The notes: generated by a model from the letters alone, not told the origin. A stretch of 18,825 nucleotides of DNA from Azospirillum sp. 51_20 (GCA_001917175.1 MNTV01000028.1:1-18825), one strand, 5' to 3'. Numbered from the stretch's first letter, positions 8,138 to 15,984 are shown. Made by a program: numbers and translations.

Positions 8138-8165
8138 TTGACGACACGATTTTATGTGTTAAGAA
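8138..8165 (+). promoter_or_regulatory. Weak candidate promoter of the MarC gene
   Basis: TTGACG (8138-8143) and TAAGAA (8160-8165), with a 16-bp spacer, in the 71-bp gap before the MarC-family gene. The -10 is poor. No terminator is visible between the upstream gene and this one. Confidence 0.3.
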
Positions 8166-8202
8166 AAAGCATCTTTAAATTTTTTTTCGGGGGGCTTTGA
8201 AC

Positions 8203-8811
8203 ATGTTTTCGGAATTCAGCATGCGCCAGTTTGTCAGCGCTTTTGTCGTCTTGTTTGCGGTTATCGACGTTTTGGGGTCGGTGCCGATCATTTTGAAGCT
8301 GAAAAGAAAGGGCAAAAAAATCCGTGCGGGCAAAATTGCCTTGTGGTCTTTTCTGATGTTTATCGGTTTTTTCTACATCGGAGAATTTTTTCTTCATTTG
8401 TTCAAGCTGGACATGTCGTCGTTTGCGATTGCCGGTTCGCTTATTATCTTCGTGATGGCCATGGAAATGATCCTCGACATTGAAATTTTCCGCGAAGGCC
8501 CCGACACACCGAAAGATTCCGTCTTCGTGCCGCTGGTGTTTCCGCTGATAGCCGGCGCCGGCGCGCTGACCACCCTGTTGTCGATTCGCGCGCAGTTTGC
8601 CGACATCAACGTTTTGCTGGCGATCGCCGCCAACATGGGCGTCGTTTTCGTGGTGATCCGCCTGGCCAAGCTGATCGAGCGAAAGCTGGGACCGAGCTTT
8701 ATTTATATGCTGCAAAAGTTTTTCGGCATTATTCTGCTGGCCATTTCGGTTAAGATTTTCATTACCAATATTACCGTTTTGATCGAACAGATCGCCAAAA
8801 GCGCGGCCTGA
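8203..8811 (+). CDS. MarC family integral membrane protein
   Basis: A predicted 202-residue MarC-family (UPF0056) inner-membrane protein, of the usual family length. About six hydrophobic segments: 8-27, 41-62, 69-90, 106-125, 134-153 and 175-197. Family features include the N-terminal helix with VIDVLGSVPI and the central segment FPLIAGAGALTTLLS, the block with the conserved PLxAGPG-like turn. MarC proteins were once linked to multiple antibiotic resistance, but that link was withdrawn and the transport role is unknown. I set the start at the ATG at 8203, after a G-run (8189-8194), instead of the TTG two codons earlier. A strong terminator follows, so it is separate from the Bat operon. Confidence 0.88.
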   Translation: MFSEFSMRQFVSAFVVLFAVIDVLGSVPIILKLKRKGKKIRAGKIALWSFLMFIGFFYIGEFFLHLFKLDMSSFAIAGSLIIFVMAMEMILDIEIFREGPDTPKDSVFVPLVFPLIAGAGALTTLLSIRAQFADINVLLAIAANMGVVFVVIRLAKLIERKLGPSFIYMLQKFFGIILLAISVKIFITNITVLIEQIAKSAA

Positions 8812-8818
8812 CTTTTTG

Positions 8819-8845
8819 CCCGGCGGATCCGCCGGGTTTTTCTTT
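8819..8845 (+). terminator. Strong intrinsic terminator after MarC
   Basis: A perfect palindrome CCCGGCGGATCCGCCGGG at 8819-8836 followed by TTTTTCTTT. It separates the MarC gene from the Bat operon. Confidence 0.95.
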
Positions 8846-8860
8846 ACATATAATCAAGTC

Positions 8861-8889
8861 TTGATATTTGCGCGATTAAAACTTAAATT
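8861..8889 (+). promoter_or_regulatory. Probable promoter of the Bat operon
   Basis: TTGATA (8861-8866), a 17-bp spacer, TAAATT (8884-8889), 29 bp before the start of the DUF4381 gene and directly after the terminator. Confidence 0.65.
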
Positions 8890-8918
8890 TAAGGGAAGAA
8901 AAAAGAAAGGCTTGGATT

Positions 8919-9371
8919 ATGCAGGATAATTTACCCGAATTGCGCGACATTCATCTGCCTTCCGGCGACATATCGTTTTTCCCGTTGGCTTACGGCTGGT
9001 GGGTGCTGGCCGGCGTTTTGGCGGCGGCCGTTTTGCTGGCGTGGCTGACGCGTTTCCTGTTGCAAAGAAGCAAAAAGCGCTATGCCCTGAAGCTGCTTGC
9101 CGCAGCCCGCCGGCCGGATCTGGGGTCGGCGGTCAGAATGTCGGAAATATTAAGGCGCATCTGCGTGTACAAATATAAGACGGCGGCGGCGCTTTTCGGC
9201 ATGGAATGGATCGAGTTCCTGAACCGCCACGCAAAAGAAAAAATTTCCGGCAAAACCGCCCGTCTGCTGCTTGACGCGCCTTATATCAGCGCCGATTCCA
9301 AAGCGTATGACGACCAAGACGTGGCCGAACTTTACCGTTTCTGCCAAAACTGGATTGGAGAAAACTTATGA
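8919..9371 (+). CDS. DUF4381 domain protein, first gene of the Bat operon
   Basis: A predicted 150-residue DUF4381 protein. The N-terminus has the short family lead LRDIHLP at 7-13. One transmembrane helix follows at about 27-48 (WWVLAGVLAAAVLLAWL), then a basic patch and a cytoplasmic helical domain with LRRICVYKY and the end block DVAELYRFCQNWI. DUF4381 proteins are known almost only from MoxR/Bat-type gene clusters next to VWA proteins, as here; the molecular role is unknown. GAAAGG lies eight bases before the ATG. The stop codon overlaps the BatA start by 4 bp (ATGA), which implies translational coupling. Confidence 0.85.
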   Translation: MQDNLPELRDIHLPSGDISFFPLAYGWWVLAGVLAAAVLLAWLTRFLLQRSKKRYALKLLAAARRPDLGSAVRMSEILRRICVYKYKTAAALFGMEWIEFLNRHAKEKISGKTARLLLDAPYISADSKAYDDQDVAELYRFCQNWIGENL

Positions 9372-10375
9372 TTCTCTTTGCCTGTCCGCTGATGTTCCTG
9401 CTGCTGCCGCTGCCGTTTTTGGTGCGGCGTTTTCTGCCGCCGGTTAAGGGCTTGCACGGCGACGCCCTGAGAGTGCCGTTTTTGCGGGACATTGCCGACA
9501 TCAGCATCCGTTCGGGCGGCATGTGGCGCGCTGCCGCCGCCGGCGGGGAAAAAACTTCTCCCGCGTTTTGGTGGCTGTGTCTGGTCTGGCTTTTTCTGAC
9601 GGCTGCCGCCGCTCGGCCGCAGTGGCTGGGCGAACCGGTGAGGATCAGGGACTACGGCCGCGACATTATGCTGGTGATGGACATTTCCACTTCCATGCGG
9701 GAGCCTGACTTTGTCTTAAACCGCCGGCGGATCGACCGGTTGACGGCTGTCAAGCTGGCCGCCGACGATTTTATCAAACGGCGCAAAAACGACAGAATCG
9801 GACTGGTGCTGTTCGGCACCCGCGCCTATCTTCAGTCGCCGGTCACTTTTGACCGGCAGTCCGTGCGCGAGATTTTGCGTTCGATGGACGCCGGCATGGC
9901 CGGCAATTCGACCTCAATCGGCGACGCGCTCGGCCTGGCCCTGAAAAGCATCCGCGAAAGCGGCGGCAGCGAAGAGCGCATCATCATTCTTCTGACCGAC
10001 GGCGAAAACAACGACGGCAGTCTGAGCATGGCGCAGGCGATAAACCTGGCGCGCAACGAAAAGGTCAAAGTCTATACCATCGGCGTCGGCGCCGAAAACG
10101 CCTTTGTCCGTTCCCTTTTCGGCATGCGGATCGCAATGCCGGGAGGCATTGACGAGGAAGGGCTGAAACGGCTGGCGGAAGAAACCAAAGGCAACTATTT
10201 CCGCGCCGGCGATACCGAGGGACTGCAGAAAATATATGCCGAAATCGACCGTCTGGAACCGAGCGCAAACGAAGACCAGTTCGTGCGCGAGGCGAAAGAC
10301 CTGTTTTACTGGCCGCTGTCGGCGGCGCTGCTGCTGTCGTTTTTGACCGTGTTTTTGAGAAGAAAGGGAATTTAG
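9368..10375 (+). CDS. batA: BatA-type VWA domain membrane protein
   Basis: A predicted 335-residue inner-membrane protein with a von Willebrand factor A domain, BatA type. An N-terminal helix (3-19), a second helix at about 65-82 and a C-terminal helix at about 312-330 bracket the VWA domain (98-295). The metal-ion-dependent adhesion site is complete: DISTS at 105-109, Thr182 in NSTSIGDAL, and Asp211 in LLTDGENN. Bat proteins are thought to act with a MoxR AAA+ ATPase in envelope stress or the assembly of envelope complexes; the name comes from aerotolerance in Bacteroides, a role not settled in other phyla. It starts inside the stop of the DUF4381 gene and abuts the next gene with no gap. 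Confidence 0.88.
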   Translation: MILFACPLMFLLLPLPFLVRRFLPPVKGLHGDALRVPFLRDIADISIRSGGMWRAAAAGGEKTSPAFWWLCLVWLFLTAAAARPQWLGEPVRIRDYGRDIMLVMDISTSMREPDFVLNRRRIDRLTAVKLAADDFIKRRKNDRIGLVLFGTRAYLQSPVTFDRQSVREILRSMDAGMAGNSTSIGDALGLALKSIRESGGSEERIIILLTDGENNDGSLSMAQAINLARNEKVKVYTIGVGAENAFVRSLFGMRIAMPGGIDEEGLKRLAEETKGNYFRAGDTEGLQKIYAEIDRLEPSANEDQFVREAKDLFYWPLSAALLLSFLTVFLRRKGI

Positions 10376-12121
10376 ATGGAAGAGTTCTTAAGCGCTTTTC
10401 ATTTCCTTCGCCCGTGGTGGCTGCTGGCGGCGGCGGTGCCGCTGGCCGGCTGTTTCCGCTTTTTTGCCGGGATGAAGAACGTCTCTGCCTGGGAAAGCGT
10501 CTGTGACCGGAAGCTGCTGGACTTTCTGCTGGTCAGGGGCTCTTCCCGTCAGCGCAGTCTGACCGCGGGGCTGTTGCTGGCCGGCATGCTGGGGGCGATC
10601 GTCGCGCTGGCCGGTCCCAGCTGGCAGAAAAGGGAAATTCCGGTTTTTACGCCGGAAAATCCGGTTATGTTTCTTTTGAACCTTTCTTCCGACATGGATG
10701 AAACCGACGTGACGCCCAACCGTCTGGCGCGGGCCAAATATGCCGTTTCCGACCTGCTGAAAACGCTTTCCGGCACGGAGAGCGGGCTGGTCGTTTATAC
10801 CAATGAACCGTTTCTGATCAGCCCGCTTTCCGAAGACGGACGGGTAATTGACAATCTGCTGCGGGCGGTGACGCCCGACATCGTGCCGGAAAACGGCGAC
10901 CGCCTGGACCGGGCGCTGGACTATGCGGTCAAACGGCTGCGGGAATCCGGCCGTGACAAGGGCAATATCGTGGTGCTGGCGGCCGACGTCGGTCAGGATT
11001 TCAATCTGGCGATGATCTCCGCCGCCGGCGCCTATGCCAAAGGTTATCGGGTGAGCGTGGTTGACGTTGCCGCCGCCGGATCGGAAAAGCTGAAAATGAT
11101 TGCGGAAAAGGGCGGCGGCGCTTATGTCAGCGTCGTTTCCGGACTGCCGCGGCTGTCGTCCTGGCTGGCGCAAAACGGCGGCCGGAAGCTGACGGAGAGT
11201 GAAAACGAAAAGGAAATCTGGGAGGACGCCGGTTATTATCTGCTGATTGTTCCGTTGTTTTGCGCGCTTTATTTTTTCCGCCGGGGGATTCTTTCGGTGG
11301 TTCTGCTGCTGGCTTTTGCCGGTTCGGCCGAAGCAGGTTTTTTCCTTAACGACGATCAGGAAGGGATGAGGGCTTTTGAACGGCAGGAGTTTGAACGGGC
11401 GGCGGCGAGTTTCCGGGATCCGGCCTGGAAGGCGTCTTCTTACTACCGCGCCGGTAATTTTGAAGAGGCGTTAAAACATTTTGCCGGCAGCGATGCCGAA
11501 AGCCTTTATAACCGGGGCAACGCGCTGGCCAAAAGCGGCAAAATAGAGGAAGCGATCAAAAGTTATGAAAAAGTCCTTGAAACGGCGCCGGAACATGAAG
11601 ACGCCAGGTTCAACCTGGAATATTTGAAGAAACAACAACAGCAGCAACAGCAGCAGTCCTCGGGCGGCGGACAGGATCAGGACAAACGGGAGCAGCAGTC
11701 TTCGGCGGGAAACGACGGCGGACAGAACGGGAATGACGCGGCTTCCGGCGAGCAGCCGGACGGCGGCGACGAAGAGCAGAACCGGCAGCCGCAGCAGTCT
11801 TCCGCTTCCGGCGGCAGCGGTGAGGAAGAGGCCGGCAGCGAAAACAAGCAGCCGCAGTCCTCGGACGGCAATGAGCAAAACGGCGGCGAAAACGAGCGCC
11901 GGCAGACGGCGCCGCAGCCCGAAGAACGGGGCGCGCCGACCGAAGCGGAAGCGAAAGCGGCCGCCGCCGGTGAAGAAAAGAATGACCGGGACGGCGAGGG
12001 CTACAGCGAGGCCGCGCAGGCCAGGGAACAGCAGTTCCGCGACATTCCCGAAGACGCCGGCGGTCTGCTTCGCGCCTTTATTCTCAAAGAATATCAGAAA
12101 AACCGTTATAAGGATAACTGA
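10376..12121 (+). CDS. BatB/BatC fusion: VWA domain plus TPR, degenerate MIDAS
   Basis: A predicted 581-residue protein fusing a BatB-like membrane VWA domain to a BatC-like TPR region. The N-terminal helices are at about 13-31 and 62-80; the VWA domain spans 96-265. Its metal site is degenerate: where D-x-S-x-S is expected it has NLSSD (102-106), and the expected Thr loop reads ENGDRLDRAL; Asp204 in LAADVG remains. Helices at about 286-300 and 304-320 are followed by TPR-like repeats (325-413), then an octaglutamine run and a low-complexity Q/S/G/E/N segment (420-545). The last 30 residues, with FRDIPEDAGGLLRAFILKEY, are the conserved tail of fused BatB/C proteins. It abuts BatA; AAAGGGA lies before the ATG. 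BatD follows after 2 bp. Confidence 0.87.
   Translation: MEEFLSAFHFLRPWWLLAAAVPLAGCFRFFAGMKNVSAWESVCDRKLLDFLLVRGSSRQRSLTAGLLLAGMLGAIVALAGPSWQKREIPVFTPENPVMFLLNLSSDMDETDVTPNRLARAKYAVSDLLKTLSGTESGLVVYTNEPFLISPLSEDGRVIDNLLRAVTPDIVPENGDRLDRALDYAVKRLRESGRDKGNIVVLAADVGQDFNLAMISAAGAYAKGYRVSVVDVAAAGSEKLKMIAEKGGGAYVSVVSGLPRLSSWLAQNGGRKLTESENEKEIWEDAGYYLLIVPLFCALYFFRRGILSVVLLLAFAGSAEAGFFLNDDQEGMRAFERQEFERAAASFRDPAWKASSYYRAGNFEEALKHFAGSDAESLYNRGNALAKSGKIEEAIKSYEKVLETAPEHEDARFNLEYLKKQQQQQQQQSSGGGQDQDKREQQSSAGNDGGQNGNDAASGEQPDGGDEEQNRQPQQSSASGGSGEEEAGSENKQPQSSDGNEQNGGENERRQTAPQPEERGAPTEAEAKAAAAGEEKNDRDGEGYSEAAQAREQQFRDIPEDAGGLLRAFILKEYQKNRYKDN
11633..11656 (+). repeat. CAA/CAG tract encoding eight glutamines
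   Basis: Eight consecutive CAA or CAG codons inside the BatB/C gene, at the start of its low-complexity segment. The tract could change length by slippage in steps of three without breaking the frame. Further QQSS or QSS motifs recur after it. Confidence 0.85.
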
Positions 12122-12123
12122 CT

Positions 12124-13872
12124 ATGAAAAAGTGGATTTGGCTTCTGATTCTGAATTTTTTCATTGCTGCGCCGGCATTTGCCGCGGGTACGCTGACGGC
12201 AAAACTCAACCGCAATCCGGTGCCGGTGGGGGAAACTTTTGTTCTCAGTCTGGAGTATGAAGGCGATCCCGGCAGCGAAAAACCGGATTTTTCGCCGCTC
12301 AACCGCGATTTTACCGTTTACATGGTGTCCAATTCCTATAAGGGGATTTATACCAACGGGAAAATGAAAAAACTTTATATCTGGAACGTGACGATGGCGG
12401 CCGACCGAACCGGCGCCTTTACCATTCCGCCGCTTTCCGTCGGCAAAGCGGAAAGTCGGCCGATCACTCTTAAGGTCGTTGCCGCCGACGGGTTGCCGCC
12501 GGCGAAGGACGGAAAACCCGCGGCGCCGAAATTTTCCGTCAGCCGCAGCATCAGCAATTCCGATCCGCTGGTTCAGCAGCAAATCAACTATACCTTTAAA
12601 ATTACCGCCAAAGAGGCCCTGCAGGGCAACGCCCCGCAGTTTCTGAGCGAAAATGCCGACGAATGGATCATTCGCGCGCTCGGCGATCCGGTCATTTCCA
12701 CCCGCCTGAAAGACGGTGTGGAAGAACGGGAAATTACCTTTAAGTACGCCCTGTTTCCGCAGAAAAGCGGCAATCTGGTGATTCCCGAAGTCCGTTTTGA
12801 CGGTTATTATGCCGATCCCGATGCCGGTCGGAACTCCATGCAGCGTCTGCTCGGCGCTTTCAGCGGACTGAACGACGACGCTTTCGGACTGGACATGTTC
12901 GGCCGCCGGGTGCCGATTGTACTTAAAGCCCGGCCGATCGACATCAAGGTGGGAAAAATTCCTGCGGCAAACAACGGCAACTGGTGGCTGCCGGCCAAAA
13001 AGGCGGAAATTTACTCCGACTGGCAGCAGAAAATGCCGGCATTTAAAAGCGGCGAGGCCGTCAGCCGGGAAGTCTATCTCCGGGTTACCGGCGTAATCGA
13101 CACCCAGCTGCCGGAAATTCGTTTTCCCGAAGTCGGCGGGATGAAGCAGTATCCGGAAAAGCCGATAACCCGCAGCGAAGTCAAAGGCGACGACGTGGTT
13201 TCGGTAATGAAAATAAAAACCGTTTACATTCCGGAGAAAAGCGGCCGGGTGACGATTCCCGAAATTGCCGTCAACTGGTATAACGTCAACACCCGCAAAA
13301 TGGAAAAGGCGGTGCTGCCGGCGGTTGTCGTCAATATTGCGCCGGGAGCGGCGGCGGTGCCGGCGGCAGCCGTTCCGGCGGCGGAAACGAAAGCGCCTGC
13401 CGTTCCTGCCGGCGGAGAAACGGTGTCCGTCCCGGTTCAAACCGCTTCCGCACCGCTTTTATGGTATCTGCTGGCGGCGTTTGCCGGCGGCATTGCCGTC
13501 AGCATGACGGTTGTCTGGTTTGTTCTCGGACGACATTCCCGGAAAACGGAAACGGAGAAAAAGTCCGAAAAGCCGGTTAGCGTTGCCAAAGCCGTTCGCG
13601 GCAATGACCTGCGCGCCGTCCGCGACAATGTGCTGGCCTGGGCGAGAAAGGCTTTTCCCGACGCCGAAGTCCGCAATCTTGACGACGTCGCCGCGCTTGC
13701 GGACGACCGGGCGTTTGCCGGTGAACTGCAAAAACTGCAAAAGGCGCTTTATTCCGGCCGCGGGGAAGACTATAACCCGGCGGCGTTTATGGAAGCTTTT
13801 GCCGCTGCCGACAAACGCCGCGCAAAGCGCAAAAAAGGGGACGAGCGGCTGCTTCCCGGTCTGTACGAATAA
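12124..13872 (+). CDS. batD: BatD family protein
   Basis: A predicted 582-residue BatD protein, last gene of the operon. The signal peptide is residues 1-20 (cleavage after AFA), so the large N-terminal part lies in the periplasm. It is built of beta-rich repeats, with the family start LTAKLNRNPVPVGETFVLSL (24-43) and later blocks such as FPEVGGMKQYPEKPI and the PEKSGRVTIPEI type that recur in BatD. An Ala/Pro-rich linker (about 402-436) leads to one transmembrane helix at about 443-467. The cytoplasmic tail has a helical domain with LDDVAALADD. BatD is thought to work with the membrane VWA proteins. It is 2 bp after BatB/C. No convincing terminator follows at once; see the gap entry. Confidence 0.88.
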   Translation: MKKWIWLLILNFFIAAPAFAAGTLTAKLNRNPVPVGETFVLSLEYEGDPGSEKPDFSPLNRDFTVYMVSNSYKGIYTNGKMKKLYIWNVTMAADRTGAFTIPPLSVGKAESRPITLKVVAADGLPPAKDGKPAAPKFSVSRSISNSDPLVQQQINYTFKITAKEALQGNAPQFLSENADEWIIRALGDPVISTRLKDGVEEREITFKYALFPQKSGNLVIPEVRFDGYYADPDAGRNSMQRLLGAFSGLNDDAFGLDMFGRRVPIVLKARPIDIKVGKIPAANNGNWWLPAKKAEIYSDWQQKMPAFKSGEAVSREVYLRVTGVIDTQLPEIRFPEVGGMKQYPEKPITRSEVKGDDVVSVMKIKTVYIPEKSGRVTIPEIAVNWYNVNTRKMEKAVLPAVVVNIAPGAAAVPAAAVPAAETKAPAVPAGGETVSVPVQTASAPLLWYLLAAFAGGIAVSMTVVWFVLGRHSRKTETEKKSEKPVSVAKAVRGNDLRAVRDNVLAWARKAFPDAEVRNLDDVAALADDRAFAGELQKLQKALYSGRGEDYNPAAFMEAFAAADKRRAKRKKGDERLLPGLYE

Positions 13873-13975
13873 ACCGCGGGCGGATTTTTCCTGAAAAAAA
13901 GGCAGCGGTGTGGCTGGGCGGCGGAAAAACGTAAAATGTCGTCAAAGCCCGGTGTGCCGTTTTTTTCCGTTGATT
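13873..13975. other. Intergenic stretch with weak terminator-like hairpins
   Basis: The first part of the 330-bp gap between the converging BatD and MsbA-like genes. On the minus strand, a 4-bp stem CAGC/GCTG (13916-13903) is followed by seven T (13900-13894); this is a weak terminator candidate for the exporter transcript. On the plus strand, CGGAAAAACG (13922-13931) can pair with CGTTTTTTTCCG (13958-13969), and a smaller hairpin CGG-TGTG-CCG ends in seven T; this may end the Bat transcript. None is strong, and no coding region is supported here. Confidence 0.35.
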
Positions 13976-14184
13976 GCATTCCTCGCGGAAAACCTTGGGG
14001 ACTTGGAAGGTATGGGGCTGAATGCCTTGGTGCCGGGACAACACTGCCCCGCGCCTTTGATCATGGTCAAATCCAAGCTTTGCAGCCGGTTGAATTCCGG
14101 TTTGCCGGGAAATGTCTGAGCCGGGTTTGCCGTTCCGTCCCCCTTGAGCCTGTGCGGCCGGGCGGGGAAGTCGGAAGCGGCGGA
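13976..14184 (+). ncRNA. Candidate structured RNA of unknown family
   Basis: Folded by hand on the plus strand. Domain 1 (13976-14115): an outer helix of GCA, TTCC and CGGAAAACC (13976-13994) with GGTTTGCCG, GGAA and TGT (14099-14115), one mismatch and small bulges. An inner helix CTTGGA/TCCAAG (14002-14007, 14072-14077) closes three hairpins that abut without linkers: 14014-14028, 14029-14055 and 14056-14071. Domain 2 (14126-14184): TTTGCCGTTCCG with CGGAA and CGGCGGA, a CCCC/GGGG helix and a GCC-TGTGC-GGC tip. Several pairs are G-U on the plus strand and would be A-C on the minus strand, which favours plus. I see no tmRNA, 4.5S, RNase P or tRNA motif and no clear promoter. It lies between converging genes, so it is not a 5' leader. 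It could also be a repeat element or a chance fold. Confidence 0.35.
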
Positions 14185-14202
14185 TATAAAGCCGGCGGGA
14201 TT

Positions 14203-15984
14203 TTACTTGCTTTTGAACTGGGCTTCGTAAAGGTTTTTGTAGGCGCCGTTTTCTTTTGCCATCAGTTCGTCGTGGGTGCCTGTTTCAACGATTTCGCCGT
14301 TGTTTAAAACGACGATCAGGTCGGCGTTCTGGATGGTGGAAAGCCGGTGCGCGATGACAAATACGGTACGGTCCTGCATCAGGTTGTCAATTGCCTTCTG
14401 CACCACCGCTTCCGAGCGGTTGTCAAGGGCCGAGGTCGCTTCGTCCAAAATGACGATCGGCGCATCTTTGACCAGCGCGCGGGCAATTGCCAGCCGCTGC
14501 CGCTGTCCGCCGGAGAGCGCCGATCCGCGTTCGCCGATGTCGCAGTCCAGACCCTTTTCGTGTTCGCGGACAAAGTCGTCGAGATAGGCCATTTCGAGCG
14601 CCTTTTGAACTTCTTCGTCGCCGGCGTCCGGTTTGCCGAGCAGGATGTTGTCGCGGATGGTGCCCGAAAACAGGAAGTTGTCCTGGAAAACGACGGCGAT
14701 TTTGTCGCGCAGCGATTGCAGCGAATAGTCGCGGACGTCGGTTCCGTCAATGGACACACTGCCGCCTTTGACGTCGTAAAAACGGGGCAGCAGGTTGACG
14801 ATGGTGGTTTTGCCGCCGCCGGAATTGCCGACCAGCGCCACCGTCGAGCCGGCTTTGACGTTCAGACAGATATCGCGCAGCACCGGTACGTTTTCCTGAT
14901 ATTCGAAATTGACGTGGTCAAATTTGATTTCCTTTTGAACGGTTTTCAGCTCCAGCGCGTTGTCTTTGTCTTTTATGTCGGATTCAAGGTCGAGCACGTC
15001 GGTAATCCGTTCGATTGCCAGAAAGGAAATTTGCACGTTGTTGAAATTTTTGCCGATTCCCTTGATCGGGGTATAGAGCATGATCAGGGCGGTGATGAAA
15101 GATACGAAGTTGCCCGAAGTGATGGTGCCGTTGACGATCAGGTAGCTGCCGTAGCCGATGACAGCGCCGACGCCGATGGAAACCACCACATGCATAAGCG
15201 GCGTCATCCAGCCGGTTTTTTTGACCATTTTCATTGTCAGTTTGAACAGCGTGCGCAAAATTTCGTTAAACTGGCCGTACATTCTTTCCTGCAGGTTGTA
15301 GGAAGCGATGGTTTTGCTGCCGGCGTGGCATTCGTTGTAATGCGTCAGAATGCAGGAAGAACGGTTGATGGTGTCCTTGATCAGCCCCTTGATGCGGCGT
15401 TTGACCTGTGTCAGCGGCAGCAAGGCGCACAACAGCACCACGATGGCGATGATCGAAAGCTGCCAGGAATTGTAAATAAGCACCGCGATAAGCGACAGGG
15501 AGGAAAAAAAGCGGGAAACGAAAAGTTTCAGATTGTCGAGCAGTCCCAGACAGGCGGTGTCGGCGTCGCCGGCAAAGCGCTGGATGATAACGCCCGACGG
15601 ATTCCTGTCGAAAAAGGAAGGTTCAAAGCTCATCAGTTTTTTAAACAAGGCCCGTTTCAGATCGTGGTTGATGCGGGTGCCGACCCAGGTGTTGAGATAG
15701 GTGGCGGCGTAGTTGAGAAAACCCTGCACGGTGGTAAAGGCGACGATAAGGACCGGAATGTAGATCGGCGAAGCGGTGTTCTTGTCCACCAGCACATTGT
15801 CCATATAGGGCTTTAAGGCCAGTGCGATCACCGAGTCGAGCGCGCCGACGGGAATGCAGATCAGGATTGCGAGCAGCGCCCGTATCCAGTAAGGTTTGAC
15901 AAACGGCCACATCTGCCGGTAATGGTCGGAAAATTTCAGTTTTTGCTGCGGTTCCGGTTCCAGGAGAAAGTCTTTTGTTTTCAT
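14203..15984 (-). CDS. MsbA-like ABC exporter (fused permease and ATPase)
   Basis: A predicted 593-residue half-transporter that works as a homodimer in the inner membrane; the family flips lipid A core, other lipids or exports drugs. Six membrane helices lie in about 35-315, with family segments FFDRNPSGVIIQRF (124-137) and FNNVQISFLAIERI. The ATPase domain (about 352-590) is complete: Walker A GNSGGGKT (386-393), Q-loop Gln434, signature LSGGQ (490-494), Walker B VILDE (511-515, catalytic Glu515) and switch His546. AGGA lies five bases before the ATG. The DUF1294 gene ends 7 bp upstream, so the two are cotranscribed. Lipid A export is a reasonable but unproven substrate. The frame stays open for 86 codons past the TAA; see findings. 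Confidence 0.9.
   Translation of the reverse strand: MKTKDFLLEPEPQQKLKFSDHYRQMWPFVKPYWIRALLAILICIPVGALDSVIALALKPYMDNVLVDKNTASPIYIPVLIVAFTTVQGFLNYAATYLNTWVGTRINHDLKRALFKKLMSFEPSFFDRNPSGVIIQRFAGDADTACLGLLDNLKLFVSRFFSSLSLIAVLIYNSWQLSIIAIVVLLCALLPLTQVKRRIKGLIKDTINRSSCILTHYNECHAGSKTIASYNLQERMYGQFNEILRTLFKLTMKMVKKTGWMTPLMHVVVSIGVGAVIGYGSYLIVNGTITSGNFVSFITALIMLYTPIKGIGKNFNNVQISFLAIERITDVLDLESDIKDKDNALELKTVQKEIKFDHVNFEYQENVPVLRDICLNVKAGSTVALVGNSGGGKTTIVNLLPRFYDVKGGSVSIDGTDVRDYSLQSLRDKIAVVFQDNFLFSGTIRDNILLGKPDAGDEEVQKALEMAYLDDFVREHEKGLDCDIGERGSALSGGQRQRLAIARALVKDAPIVILDEATSALDNRSEAVVQKAIDNLMQDRTVFVIAHRLSTIQNADLIVVLNNGEIVETGTHDELMAKENGAYKNLYEAQFKSK

Noticed and set aside
8203..8811. Antibiotic resistance role for the MarC-family protein
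   Set aside because: The original link of MarC to multiple antibiotic resistance was later withdrawn, so I do not assign it.
12106..13440. 444-codon minus-strand open frame opposite BatD
   Set aside because: His/Arg/Asn-rich composition without domain features; BatD on the plus strand is clear.
13976..14184. Identity as tmRNA, 6S, 4.5S or RNase P RNA
   Set aside because: None of the conserved core sequences I know for tmRNA, 4.5S or RNase P RNA is visible, and the branched fold does not look like the single long interrupted hairpin of 6S RNA.
13936..14307. 123-codon plus-strand open frame in the gap after BatD
   Set aside because: It has no good ribosome binding site, runs into the exporter gene on the opposite strand, and overlaps the candidate RNA structure. 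I see no protein family in it.
14347..15816. 489-codon plus-strand open frame opposite the exporter gene
   Set aside because: The minus-strand frame has all ABC transporter motifs. The long shadow comes from rare use of TTA, CTA and TCA codons in GC-rich genes.
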